A stretch of 64,000 nucleotides of DNA from Psychrobacter urativorans (GTDB taxonomy: Bacteria > Pseudomonadota > Gammaproteobacteria > Pseudomonadales > Moraxellaceae): contig NZ_CAJHBT010000002.1 in the NCBI RefSeq assembly GCF_904846675.1, forward strand, positions 1 through 64,000. The letters run 5' to 3'. Under the pieces are notes generated by a model. That model ran no database searches and had not been told where the DNA came from. It saw nothing but the letters and a program-made list of their open reading frames with translations. Shown here piece after piece: positions 51,918 to 61,489 of the stretch. The position numbers were made by a program, and so were the translations under genes. The number at the start of each line of letters is the position of its first letter. Position 1 is the stretch's first letter.

Positions 51918-53396
51918 ATGAATGAATTTACGATGAATGATTTGATGGGGCTGATGCCTTATGCACCTATCATTGCGGTAGTCATTACCGTATTGATAGT
52001 GATGATTGCTATCACTATTAAACGCTCGCACGTCGTCACTGGTACGATTACAGTGGCTGGTCTGAACGTCGCTCTGTTTACTTTATTTGGGCAAATAGGC
52101 GGCGTAATCAGTAGCGGTTCGGCATTGCCACAAGCTGAGCAGCTGTTTGTCATCGATAATTTCGCCCAGTTCAATATGGTGGTGATTCTTATCTGTGCAC
52201 TGGCCTGTTGTACGCTATCGTATGCGTATTTGGTCAATCTTAAAGACAATAAAGATGAGTTGTATTTGCTTCTGCTTCTATCGACGACGGGCGCGCTACT
52301 CATGGTAAGTGCCCAGCATCTAGCCGCATTCTTTATGAGCTTAGAGCTGCTTTCAGTACCGCTATATGGTCTGCTTTCTTATACCTTTTTGCGTAACAAA
52401 TCTTTGGAATCGGGGCTTAAGTATCTAGTCTTGTCGGCGACTGCGTCAGCGACTTTATTGATGGGTATGGCATTTATTTACGCGCAAGTTGGCTCATTAG
52501 GCTTTAAGCAGATCAGTCTTCAGCTAGGGAGTATGTTTGAGTCGCCGCTATTGATATTAGGCGCAGCGATGATGATGTTTGGGATTGCCTTTAAATTGTC
52601 AGCAGCGCCTTTTCATACTTGGACACCTGACGTTTATGAAGGAGCGCCTGCGCCTGTTGCCACTTATTTAGCCTCAGTCACTAAAGTGGCGATGATGGCA
52701 CTGGCTGTCCGTTTCTTAATTGATACCGCGCTGTTGGCATTGCCATCGGTACAAATGCTGCTGATGGTAATGGCGACCTTATCTATTCTTGTCGGTAACT
52801 TATTGGCGGTACGTCAAACCAACTTGAAACGCTTACTCGGTTATTCCTCTATTGCTCATATGGGTTATGTGTTGATTATCATTGTGAGCATTGGGTCAGC
52901 CGCTGATAGTATCTCTAGCATGTATATGGCGGTTTATGCCTTTACCTCTATCGGTGCTTTCGGGGTTGTGACCTTGATGTCGAGCCCTTATCGTTTATCT
53001 GGTGAAGCGGGCGAGCTGATACATTATCAAGGGTTGTTTTGGCGTCGTCCGATACTCACTGCAGCGATGACTATTATGATGTTATCATTAGCAGGTATAC
53101 CGTTAACGGCAGGTTTCATTACTAAGCTGTTTGCGATCTTGGCGGCGGTTCAAGGCACTCATTGGTTCTTAGCTGCCATGATTATATTAGGTAGTGCGAT
53201 TGGTCTGTTCTATTATCTACGGGTGATGTTAACGTTATTTAAGCGTCCAAAAGAGTTTATTGAGTTTGACGTTGCAGGGCAGTGGGGTATTCGTATGGGC
53301 GGTCTCATGGTGATTGCGGTCACTGCGGTTATCGTCTTCTTCGGAGTGTTGCCTAATAGCTTAATTGTTTGGTCAAGCATGGCACGTATTTGGTAA
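51918..53396 (+). CDS. nuoN: NADH:quinone oxidoreductase subunit N
   Basis: 492-residue antiporter-like membrane subunit, last gene of the operon. Motifs: FFMSLELLSVPLYGLLSY with the channel Glu, and KLSAAPFHTWTPDVYEGAPAPVATYLASVTKVAMMA. A terminator follows at 53462. With nuoA to nuoM it completes the 13-gene NDH-1 set, so the organism can couple NADH oxidation to proton export. Confidence 0.97.
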   Translation: MNEFTMNDLMGLMPYAPIIAVVITVLIVMIAITIKRSHVVTGTITVAGLNVALFTLFGQIGGVISSGSALPQAEQLFVIDNFAQFNMVVILICALACCTLSYAYLVNLKDNKDELYLLLLLSTTGALLMVSAQHLAAFFMSLELLSVPLYGLLSYTFLRNKSLESGLKYLVLSATASATLLMGMAFIYAQVGSLGFKQISLQLGSMFESPLLILGAAMMMFGIAFKLSAAPFHTWTPDVYEGAPAPVATYLASVTKVAMMALAVRFLIDTALLALPSVQMLLMVMATLSILVGNLLAVRQTNLKRLLGYSSIAHMGYVLIIIVSIGSAADSISSMYMAVYAFTSIGAFGVVTLMSSPYRLSGEAGELIHYQGLFWRRPILTAAMTIMMLSLAGIPLTAGFITKLFAILAAVQGTHWFLAAMIILGSAIGLFYYLRVMLTLFKRPKEFIEFDVAGQWGIRMGGLMVIAVTAVIVFFGVLPNSLIVWSSMARIW

Positions 53397-53461
53397 CGTG
53401 AGCGTTATAAAATACGATAAGTGCCAGCAGGTTAAGCTTCTGCCGTTACTTATAGAAAAAC

Positions 53462-53502
53462 AAGATGCGCCTCGTTTATGATAAGCTTGGCGCATCTTTT
53501 TT
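53462..53502 (+). terminator. Terminator of the nuo operon
   Basis: GATGCGCC (53464-53471) and GGCGCATC (53489-53496) form an 8-bp GC-rich stem with a 17-base loop containing a smaller helix. Six T follow. Confidence 0.8.
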
Positions 53503-53597
53503 GTTTGTCTTGCTAATAAATATTTAATAGCTTGTTCTGACAAATAATAGCCTTTTTATCAAAAAATAATGCCTAATAAAATTATAAGTGATTTCTT

Positions 53598-54458
53598 ATG
53601 AGTGACAATATTCAAACCGTAAAAGTGCTCAGCAAAACTACCTGGACGCCTAGTTTATTTAGCTTTACGGTCAGCCGTCCCGATAGCTTCAAATTTACTG
53701 CTGGGCAATTCGTACGTTTAGGGGTTAACCCCAGTAAGCTGCAATACTATCAACAAAGCAAACAGCAACAGACCAAAGAAGAGCAACAAGGCGAAGAAAG
53801 AAATCAAGCGTCAGAGTCTGCACCTGATGAAGACATCTTTCGCGCTTATTCTATCGTCTCATCGCCCTTCGATGAGACGATAGAATTCTTCTCTATCGTC
53901 ATTCCTAATGGCGCATTTACCTCGCAATTGCAGCATTTACAAGTTGGTGATGAGCTGTTGCTTAATACCCTGCCATTTGGATTTTTAACCTTAGCGCGTT
54001 ATCAAAAACCGCACCCAAAAGACTTGTGGTTATTGGCTACCGGCACGGGCTTAGCACCATTTTTATCGATGCTGCAAGACCTGCAAACATGGGAAGACTA
54101 TGAGCATATTGTGCTGGCATACAGCGCCCGCTCATTTGAAGAGCTGGCCTATGTCGATAAGATTAAACAGCTCCAAGACGATTTTGGTAGCTTGGTGGAT
54201 ACTCCAGCACAGCTGATTTTTATCCCTATTGTGACTCGTGATCCAGTTGCGGGCGCATTGACAGAGCGCTTACCTAAGTTATTATTAGACGGGACCCTAC
54301 AAAAACACGCAGGTATTGCGTTAGATATTGATAGCACCCATACGATGCTATGCGGTAATCCTGACATGGTAGAAGATACCAAAGAAGCGCTCAAAAAATT
54401 GGGCTTGGTGATGAATCGACGCGGCGAGGGTAATATTGCCGTAGAAAATTACTGGTAA
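53598..54458 (+). CDS. fpr: Ferredoxin-NADP reductase
   Basis: FAD enzyme moving electrons between NADPH and ferredoxin or flavodoxin. Motifs in the 286 residues: FAD-binding RAYSIVSSP, the NADP loop WLLATGTGLAPFLSMLQ, MLCGNPDMVEDTKEAL, and the C-terminal GEGNIAVENYW. A 29-residue Gln, Glu and Ser-rich insertion (about 48-77) separates the first strands from the FAD motif; E. coli Fpr (248) lacks it. Single gene after the nuo terminator. Confidence 0.92.
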   Translation: MSDNIQTVKVLSKTTWTPSLFSFTVSRPDSFKFTAGQFVRLGVNPSKLQYYQQSKQQQTKEEQQGEERNQASESAPDEDIFRAYSIVSSPFDETIEFFSIVIPNGAFTSQLQHLQVGDELLLNTLPFGFLTLARYQKPHPKDLWLLATGTGLAPFLSMLQDLQTWEDYEHIVLAYSARSFEELAYVDKIKQLQDDFGSLVDTPAQLIFIPIVTRDPVAGALTERLPKLLLDGTLQKHAGIALDIDSTHTMLCGNPDMVEDTKEALKKLGLVMNRRGEGNIAVENYW

Positions 54459-54551
54459 ATTAAGCCCAATAAAAAACGCCGCGACTCTATCAATGTAAGG
54501 TAGCGGCATATTGCTTTAAAATAATGAAATTTAATAGTTTATAACTGCTCG

Positions 54552-55334
54552 TTATTCTTGGCTAGGTTCAGTTGCATCCTCCAACGGATTGATAGGACCT
54601 TTCATCAATTTGGGCTCATTATTGTCACTATCATCGTCATTAATGATATCTTCGCCACTACTGCCACCTAATAAGTCACGGTAATTAACCTGGGTCTTGA
54701 GGATGAGTTGTTCTTCTTCGACCTCGCTATAATTCACTTGCACTTTATGCAGGGTGCTCATTATTTTTTGGTTCTTTTTCAGCCAGCGATGAATATCTAG
54801 ATAAATGATGTCGTCTTTGGCGCGGGCGATATTAATATAGGTTAAGATAGCGCCCAATGGGTCTTTTTTGAGTACGCTATGATAGAACCAAATAGCAAGT
54901 TTAATGCCTTGGCGCTTCATAAAGGATTCGCAGCGTAAATTGAGCACATCCGTATAAGTCAGCTGACCAAAGACAAAGCGCTGTACGTTGCGATCGAGTT
55001 GAAGATGAACGAGACTAAAGTTACTGGCGACTTCCAGATAAATACCTGCAACGTTAATCGTACAATATAAGCGAAGCCATTCGTCATGTAGCTCGACACG
55101 CAGCTCTAAGATAGACTTCACATTATCAGTGACGAATTTCTGTAGCGCATCATTAACATACTTTTGCGGTACCGGTAATGCCAGCTCGTCATCAAGCTTA
55201 TCAGTGGTTTTGTTATAGAGTTTTTTGATGGCGTGGGTTAGGCTTTCCCAACCATCGCTAAAGGACTCGTTAGAATGGAAGTCAATATTATCCGAAAAAT
55301 TATCGAAGTTATCGGTATTATCAAAGTTGCTCAA
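54552..55334 (-). CDS. Acidic protein of unknown function
   Basis: 260 residues from a TTG start at 55334, with AAGGA eight bases upstream; no suitable ATG occurs before residue 130. I do not recognise a domain. Visible features are an Asp, Asn and Phe repeat at the N-terminus (FDNTDNFDNFSDNIDF), a central region of alternating strands and helices with KLAIWFYHSVLKKDPLGAILTYINIARAKDDIIYLDIHRWL, and an acidic tail (DDDSDNNEP). No signal peptide or membrane helix. Flanked by fpr and an MscS gene, both on the opposite strand. Confidence 0.65.
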   Translation of the reverse strand: MSNFDNTDNFDNFSDNIDFHSNESFSDGWESLTHAIKKLYNKTTDKLDDELALPVPQKYVNDALQKFVTDNVKSILELRVELHDEWLRLYCTINVAGIYLEVASNFSLVHLQLDRNVQRFVFGQLTYTDVLNLRCESFMKRQGIKLAIWFYHSVLKKDPLGAILTYINIARAKDDIIYLDIHRWLKKNQKIMSTLHKVQVNYSEVEEEQLILKTQVNYRDLLGGSSGEDIINDDDSDNNEPKLMKGPINPLEDATEPSQE

Positions 55335-55679
55335 ACTTATTATCCTTATGTTTGATTATAATATATTTGGTTAGCGCCCATAATAAAGGGCAGCCTTTAT
55401 AAAGACTGATATGGCAAAGTAAGTCACTAATTGAGTAGTTATAAAATTAGTATGTTATAAGGTTTGCAGGTTACAAAATAGTTAATTGCAATATAGGTAA
55501 TAAAAATAGTATATAGCAAAATAGCATGGTGCAAAACTGATGCGCCCGTATTGTAGCAAATAACCTAACTATACTAATAACGCAGTACTAATAAGGTATT
55601 GAGAAAAACCGCGCCATTGATAGTTTATTGCTATAAATCTTGCGTCAAACATACATTTATAAAAGATATAGAGTGAAGA
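55335..55679. other. Divergent intergenic region upstream of the MscS gene
   Basis: 345 bp, strongly AT-rich, between two divergent genes. No promoter, RNA or repeat could be assigned with confidence. Confidence 0.4.
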
Positions 55680-56564
55680 ATGGGTATGGATTTTTTAGGT
55701 TTTACCATCGATATAGCCACATTGACGGATAGCGCTTTAACGCTATTATTTAAAGTTATCTTGGCGCTGTTTATATTTATAGTGGGCCGCTGGCTGGCCA
55801 AAAAAGCAGTTACTGTTACCAACCGTATTATGGTACGTAGCCGTATAGATGATACTGTTGCTAGCTTTTTAGGCCGCTTGCTGTACGGAATCTTATTGGT
55901 GATTGTGGCCTTAGCGGCGCTGAATCAAGTCGGCGTGCATACGACTTCGGTGGTGGCAATCTTAGGCGGCGCGGCTGTTGCGATTGGCCTCTCATTAAAA
56001 GATCAGCTGTCAAACTTCGCGGCTGGGATTATGATTGTGACCTTTCGTCCGTTTGTACGCGGCGACTATGTACAGATTAAAACCTTTACCGGCACTGTCA
56101 CTGAGATTACTTTGGTCAACACCCATCTGACCACCATTAATAACCATGATATCATCATTCCAAACAGCGATATTACCACTTCAGCAACTACCAATTATAC
56201 TGCGCTACCCAGTCGCCGCGTGGATATCACTATTCGTATTGGCTATGACGCTGATATCAAAACCGCTAAAAACATTATGTTAGATTTGGCTAGAGACAAT
56301 GCTGTCGCTTTTAGTGATCCTGCACCGATTGTACGTGTGACCAATTTAGGTGAAAACTCGGTTGATTTGACCTTAAACGTTTGGACAACTAATGATGACT
56401 GGTGGGCGATGCAGTGTGAGCTGCTTGAGCAATTTAAATACGCGCTTGATGACAATAAAATTGACATTCCATTCCCGCAGCGTAGTGTTCATGTCAAAGG
56501 TTTGGATATGCTGGTAAATAATATGGATCAATCACAAAAGTTGCCCATGACTAAAGACGAATAG
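55680..56564 (+). CDS. Small-conductance mechanosensitive channel (MscS family)
   Basis: Membrane channel opening under osmotic downshock. 294 residues, close to E. coli MscS (286). Helices: LTLLFKVILALFIFIVGRWLAKKA, LLYGILLVIVALAALNQVG, and the pore helix VVAILGGAAVAIGLSLKDQLSNFAAGIMI with the Gly/Ala packing pattern of TM3. The beta domain follows (FVRGDYVQIKTFTGTVTEITLVNT, and HDIIIPNSDI). Start ATG 55680; ATG 55686 is an alternative. Confidence 0.93.
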   Translation: MGMDFLGFTIDIATLTDSALTLLFKVILALFIFIVGRWLAKKAVTVTNRIMVRSRIDDTVASFLGRLLYGILLVIVALAALNQVGVHTTSVVAILGGAAVAIGLSLKDQLSNFAAGIMIVTFRPFVRGDYVQIKTFTGTVTEITLVNTHLTTINNHDIIIPNSDITTSATTNYTALPSRRVDITIRIGYDADIKTAKNIMLDLARDNAVAFSDPAPIVRVTNLGENSVDLTLNVWTTNDDWWAMQCELLEQFKYALDDNKIDIPFPQRSVHVKGLDMLVNNMDQSQKLPMTKDE

Positions 56565-56650
56565 CTTTTGAACATGATTAAAGGTCATCAGGTTTAAAGG
56601 CTATCATGCTTAAAGATTAGTAGGTGTAAAATCAGGTTTACAGGTTGAGG

Positions 56651-57250
56651 TTACAGATAGGGATTAGGGAGCTTTAGACGCGATAAGATATCAATCTCAA
56701 AGCTTTCCATTTCGTCTTGTTCCGCTTGTCCAAGCATATGATCAAAGCCAAATAAGTGCAGGACGCCATGAATTAATAAATGGCTAATATGCTGGGCAAC
56801 GTCTTTTTCTTGCTCAGCGGCTTCACGCACCACCACTTCATGACAAATAATCAGTTCGCCCAATGGCAATGTCGGCATCAGCTCAATAATATTAGCCGGC
56901 ATCTCGCTTGGATAAGATAAAATATTAGTCGGATTATCCTTACCACGTGCCTCTAGATTTAACGCCCGTCCTTCAATGCTATCAGTAATGTAAATATCTA
57001 AAGCTTTGGGCTTTTGCGCCCATAACTCATCATCAACGTCAGTAAAGTAGGGTAGCATCAGGCCATCTTTAAGTTGCTCATTAATATAGTCTAATGTTGC
57101 CATTAGGGTTGGTCGTAAAATATCTTCGGCGTAAAAAGTGCTTAATAGCTCGGCATCAGCACCGTCTATATCAAAACTGTCTGCTGCGCTAATGTTCAAT
57201 TCAGCAAGTTCGGTATTGTTATGGTCGTTTTTATCATTAGACTGAGTCAT
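56651..57250 (-). CDS. ybeY: Endoribonuclease YbeY
   Basis: Zinc-dependent RNase for 16S rRNA 3' maturation and ribosome quality control. The metal motif HGVLHLFGFDH gives ligands His161, His165 and His171. The conserved NPTNILSYPS lies at 107-115. At 199 residues it is longer than E. coli YbeY (155), mostly through an acidic N-terminal extension of about 40. ybeY normally follows phoH directly; here a GST gene on the other strand lies between them. Confidence 0.93.
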   Translation of the reverse strand: MTQSNDKNDHNNTELAELNISAADSFDIDGADAELLSTFYAEDILRPTLMATLDYINEQLKDGLMLPYFTDVDDELWAQKPKALDIYITDSIEGRALNLEARGKDNPTNILSYPSEMPANIIELMPTLPLGELIICHEVVVREAAEQEKDVAQHISHLLIHGVLHLFGFDHMLGQAEQDEMESFEIDILSRLKLPNPYL

Positions 57251-57566
57251 TATTCTGTTCTCCGTAATGTATCCTAAGTTCGTGTTGTAGTGTTCATGAG
57301 CTATTATAGTATTGAACGCTGTAGTAAGTATGATAAGGGAATAGGTATAATAAGCACGCAGGCAAGCTATTGAATGATTTGCTTATTGACTATAGCGAAG
57401 TTGACTAATGCTGCTAATATTGAGTGTCATAAGCCAATAACTAACCATTATAAAAAACACATTAAAATGTGAATTTTACTTTTAATAGTGCTATTTTTAG
57501 TAATAATGAATTTTCATAAAAATAACCCAGTAGCGGATTATAGCCGCTAAATTATAATAAGGATAA
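57251..57566. other. Divergent intergenic region, ybeY and GST
   Basis: 316 bp, very AT-rich near the GST gene. It must contain the ybeY promoter, since phoH lies beyond the convergent GST gene. No clear hexamers were found. Confidence 0.4.
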
Positions 57567-58223
57567 ATGATGTTAACACTTTACGGTTATAAACGATCAG
57601 GCAATAGCTACAAAGCAAAGCTAACTTGCGAATTATTAGCACTTGATTATAAATGGGTAGAAATAGACATTATCGCTGGTGATAATAAACAAGATGATTT
57701 TTTAGCTATCAATCCTTTAGGTCAAGTACCAGTATTACAGATAGAAAAGTTACAGATAAATACAAGTAATAATACAAGCAGCTCCGACTCTAATAGTACT
57801 GATCAGTCTACTACGTTATTAGAGTCCAATGCCATCATACGCTATCTAGCGAATGATTCGTGGCTGATTCCAGCTGACCCGATACCCTATGCACAAATGT
57901 GGCAGTGGTTACTGTATGAGCAAAATGAAATCAGAGCCAATATTGGTCCTATTCGTTTTATCAAAACCCATCCTGATACGACTGCGCATCGCCAAGAGGA
58001 ATACCAGCGAAAATTTAGTAAAGCACAAGATGCTCTGAGCTATCTAGATAAGCAATTTAGCAATCGTCAATTTATCTTAGGGGATAACGTCAGTCTGGCT
58101 GATATAAGTCTGTATGCTTATAGCCATGTCGCTGATAAAGGCGGAATTGATATGTCAGCATATCCGCATCTAAAGGACTGGTTTAAACGTATTGAAAGCT
58201 TGGAATATTATGTGCCACTTTAA
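57567..58223 (+). CDS. Glutathione S-transferase family protein
   Basis: 218 residues with an N-terminal thioredoxin fold (LTLYGYKRSGNSYKAKLTCELL, a Ser-type active site region near 12-15; NPLGQVPVLQI with the cis-Pro; LLESNAIIRYLA for the gamma-glutamyl group). An all-helical C-terminal domain follows (FILGDNVSLADISLYAYSHVA). A Ser, Asn and Thr-rich insertion (about 69-88) interrupts the N-terminal domain. AAGGA fits the second ATG (57570) better than 57567. Probably conjugates or reduces electrophiles with glutathione; substrate unknown. Convergent with phoH across a shared terminator. Confidence 0.88.
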   Translation: MMLTLYGYKRSGNSYKAKLTCELLALDYKWVEIDIIAGDNKQDDFLAINPLGQVPVLQIEKLQINTSNNTSSSDSNSTDQSTTLLESNAIIRYLANDSWLIPADPIPYAQMWQWLLYEQNEIRANIGPIRFIKTHPDTTAHRQEEYQRKFSKAQDALSYLDKQFSNRQFILGDNVSLADISLYAYSHVADKGGIDMSAYPHLKDWFKRIESLEYYVPL

Positions 58224-58284
58224 CAAATATGGGAAGAGGTTAATAATACGGTTAAATTTATAAAAGTAGGTAAATTTAGACCAT

Positions 58285-58315
58285 AAAAAACCGGATATCA
58301 TATCCGGTTTTTTTT
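58285..58315. terminator. Bidirectional terminator between GST and phoH
   Basis: CCGGATA and TATCCGG form the core of a stem flanked by six A and eight T, so it can end transcripts from both convergent genes. It lies 61 bases after the GST stop codon. Confidence 0.85.
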
Positions 58316-58359
58316 AATATAAAGCTAAACGTTGAAGATGATGAATTCAATAGTGTCCG

Positions 58360-59493
58360 TTATAGTCTGGTTGCAAATTCAGCGATGGCTTCTTTGCGTT
58401 CTTGTTCAGCCATCCGCTCTTGTTTGCGTTTTACTTTTAGTGTCTCTTGCTCCTCGTCGAACACATCATAAGCTTCGACGATTTTTTGTACCAATTGATG
58501 GCGTACCACATCTTTTGAATCAAACTTAGTAATATGAATCTCATCAATACCGCTTAAGATATCTAACGCTTGGGTCAGACCAGATTTAGTACCACGCGGC
58601 AAATCTACTTGGGTTATGTCACCAGTAATTACTGCACGTGAACCAAAGCCTAAGCGCGTTAGGAACATCTTCATCTGCTCAGGAGTGGTGTTTTGTGCCT
58701 CATCTAAGATGACAAATGAGTTATTGAGCGTACGTCCGCGCATATAGGCGAGCGGTGCCACTTCAATCTCTTGGCGCTCAAGCATTTTACCTACTTTTTC
58801 AAAACCTATCATCTCATAGAGCGCATCATATAATGGACGAAGATATGGGTCAATTTTTTGGGTCAAGTCCCCCGGTAGGAAGCCCAGTTTTTCACCAGCC
58901 TCAACTGCTGGTCGCACTAATAAAATACGCTCAATCTCATTACGCTCTATCATATCAACGGCACAAGCGACTGCCAGATACGTCTTACCGGTACCCGCAG
59001 GGCCAATACCAAAGGACACGTCAGAGTTTAAAACGTTCTTGACATAGCGCTGTTGATTGCCGCCGCGTGGAATGATTTTACCTTTACGTGTACGTAGAGT
59101 TATAGGCGTAAAGTCACTAGCTGAGTCTAAATCGTCTGCATTGTCGCTTTCATTACTATTGACATTATTATCAACATTGCCGTCGTCACTGTCATCATCG
59201 TCTTCTATATCTTGGTCACGCGAGGTGCTCGATTGAATAATGAGGTGCAGCTCTTCTGGAGTAATGTCTTTTGTATTTTGAGCTTCATCGACCAGTTTAT
59301 ATATGATGTGTTCACCGCGCTCAACATCTGCCAAATCACCACTCAGGCAAAAATCACCTTGGCGCTGGCTAATTTTGATATTAAGGCGCTCTTGGATATA
59401 TTTCATGTGCTTGTTATATTCGCCAAGCACGGTTTTAAGTTGGGCTGGGGTCAATGATTCGAATTTTATGCGGCGGCTCATGGAGTCAGTCAA
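58360..59493 (-). CDS. PhoH-like ATPase
   Basis: ATPase of the PhoH/YbeZ type, thought to work with YbeY in RNA metabolism. 377 residues. Walker A GPAGTGKT at 164-171, Walker B SFVILDEAQNTTPEQ, and VITGDITQVDLPRGTKSGL. An acidic, Asn and Ser-rich insertion (97-126) separates the N-terminal KH-like part from the ATPase. The start is probably the TTG at 59493, since AAGGA sits seven bases before it; ATG 59481 has no such site. The ybeZ label would be reasonable by homology. Confidence 0.92.
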   Translation of the reverse strand: MTDSMSRRIKFESLTPAQLKTVLGEYNKHMKYIQERLNIKISQRQGDFCLSGDLADVERGEHIIYKLVDEAQNTKDITPEELHLIIQSSTSRDQDIEDDDDSDDGNVDNNVNSNESDNADDLDSASDFTPITLRTRKGKIIPRGGNQQRYVKNVLNSDVSFGIGPAGTGKTYLAVACAVDMIERNEIERILLVRPAVEAGEKLGFLPGDLTQKIDPYLRPLYDALYEMIGFEKVGKMLERQEIEVAPLAYMRGRTLNNSFVILDEAQNTTPEQMKMFLTRLGFGSRAVITGDITQVDLPRGTKSGLTQALDILSGIDEIHITKFDSKDVVRHQLVQKIVEAYDVFDEEQETLKVKRKQERMAEQERKEAIAEFATRL

Positions 59494-60058
59494 GCGATTA
59501 TCCTTGTATTGATTGCCCTATTAATAATGGTCATATCTCATAACTTTGCAGTTATAAAAACAACCTTCTTAATGGGGCTAATTATATAAATTGGGGGTTA
59601 ATAAGAGATTAAAGCTAAAGCACTTCATTTTTTAATGTTATTACTAATATAAAGTTATTATAAACACAGATACTACCTTCATTATGGTTGATAGTTTTTA
59701 AATTTCAAGCAATGCATGGCACTGGATGAAGCTGTTTTTGTATGCTGATTGCAATCGCGAAGTCAGTCGTAAATACTAATCTAGTAACTATATCTTCCAT
59801 TCATGGTACAGCAAAATAAAAGCATAGCAAATGACTGAACTAAGCGCTAAATAGCAGGTAATAGATATGGCATATACCGCGACGTTACGGACTTCTGAGC
59901 AATTTGTGGTAATCTATTGGTCAACTTATCGCCGTGTTTAATCCTTGACCTTACAGTAGTAACAGAAAGATAAGTCTTTCAATATAATTAAATCTTATGA
60001 ATAATCATAAAGCGCTCATCAAAGGCGCATTAAGCAGAGCATATTAGGAATAATAATC
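59494..60058. other. Divergent intergenic region, phoH and ubiH
   Basis: 565 bp, AT-rich, with no supported gene. TTGACC (59945-59950) and GATAAG (59969-59974) with an 18-bp spacer form a weak promoter candidate for the ubiquinone genes. Nothing else was recognised. Confidence 0.4.
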
Positions 60059-61396
60059 ATGAAAAATGCAGATATAAAAGCTAATAATAATGAGAAAACT
60101 GATGCTAAGCATTTAAGTGAAAACTCAGATTTATTGATTAAGCAACAAGTGACTGATCAGCAGGTACTTATCGTTGGTGGCGGGCATGTCGGTTTGTCCT
60201 TTGCGTTATTACTCGCACATCATGGCATTGCTAGTACTTTGCTTGAAAAAAACCGCTATCCAACTGTTGGTCCAGAAGACGATCAGACACGCAGTCATTA
60301 TTTAGACAGCCGCAATACTGCTTTGTCACGGCGGACGGTAGAGATTTATCAAGAAATTGGGTTGTGGGCGCAGCTGCAAAGTCATGCTTGCCGTATTGAT
60401 GCGGTGCAGATTAGTGAACAAGGTAGCTTTGGGCGGGCGCAGTTGAATAAGACTGATGAGAAAGTCGACTCCTTTGGGCAAGTGATGGAAAATGCTTGGC
60501 TGGGTCGTAAGCTGTTATTAGCCGCGCAACATGAGTCGCTGATTACCTTAATAGACAATGCGGCGGTCACTAGTATTGATCAACAGACAGATGGGGTGAC
60601 GCTCACTTTTAATTATTATGATGAAAACGAGCATGAGCAGCAATTGCAAGGCAGTGTATTGGTTGCTTGTGATGGACGCGATTCTACCGTGCGCCAGCTA
60701 CTCAATATTGGCATAACCACTTATGATTATGAGCAAACGGCTATTGTTGGGGTAGTGGAGACCGATAAGCCGCATGAGCACGTGGCGATTGAGCGCTTTA
60801 GCCCCGCAGGACCACTGGCAGTATTGCCGCTGATCGATCCAGAAGGTGATGGCAATGATGATTATCAGACAGGTTTTAGGCGTTCAGTGGTTTGGGTCTG
60901 CCCAACAGGAGAGGAAACGCAATATTTAGAGGATGATGCGCACTTCTTACAGACGTTACAGCAAGCCTTTGGTCAGCGTGCTGGCAAGTTTGTAACAGCC
61001 GGTCGTCGCGGTGCTTATCCATTGACGCGAGTGTTAGCAAAAGAACAAGTTGATGGGCGCTGTGTCATTATGGGCAATGCCGCGCATACTTTGCATCCGG
61101 TGGCGGGTCAAGGGTTTAACCTCTGTATGCGGGACGCGCATGTATTGGCGCAGATGCTCAGTACGCAAGTATTAAAAGGTGGCGACATCGGCGATCCGCA
61201 ATTGCTAAAACGTTATGAGAAATCACGTCAAACCGATCAAAAACGCGTCATTCGCTTTTGTGATGCGGTAGTACATGGTTTTACTCATCCGAATCCTGCG
61301 ATTAAGCTGGCACGTAATGTGGCCTTGGTTGCCTTTGATAAATTACCAAATATTAAGCCATTGGTTGCTAATTATGCGATGGGCTTAAAGTCTTAG
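60059..61396 (+). CDS. ubiH: 2-octaprenyl-6-methoxyphenol hydroxylase (UbiH-like)
   Basis: FAD monooxygenase hydroxylating the ring in ubiquinone synthesis. The 445 residues have the dinucleotide motif VGGGHVGLSFALLLAHHG (39-56), the middle motif ACDGRDSTVRQLL and the FAD/ribityl motif MGNAAHTLHPVAGQGFNLCMRDAHVL; Gly-Asn-Ala-Ala is the UbiH form, while UbiI and UbiF have Gly-Asp-Ala-Ala. A 35-residue polar N-terminal extension precedes the first strand. The second monooxygenase gene follows after 93 bp. Confidence 0.85.
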   Translation: MKNADIKANNNEKTDAKHLSENSDLLIKQQVTDQQVLIVGGGHVGLSFALLLAHHGIASTLLEKNRYPTVGPEDDQTRSHYLDSRNTALSRRTVEIYQEIGLWAQLQSHACRIDAVQISEQGSFGRAQLNKTDEKVDSFGQVMENAWLGRKLLLAAQHESLITLIDNAAVTSIDQQTDGVTLTFNYYDENEHEQQLQGSVLVACDGRDSTVRQLLNIGITTYDYEQTAIVGVVETDKPHEHVAIERFSPAGPLAVLPLIDPEGDGNDDYQTGFRRSVVWVCPTGEETQYLEDDAHFLQTLQQAFGQRAGKFVTAGRRGAYPLTRVLAKEQVDGRCVIMGNAAHTLHPVAGQGFNLCMRDAHVLAQMLSTQVLKGGDIGDPQLLKRYEKSRQTDQKRVIRFCDAVVHGFTHPNPAIKLARNVALVAFDKLPNIKPLVANYAMGLKS

Positions 61397-61489
61397 CGTT
61401 TAAAAATAAAAAGCTAATAATTAAATAATATTGCGGATAGCTTTTGGCCTCACTCGATGCAGTGACCCTTACTGATTAAAGGATATATT

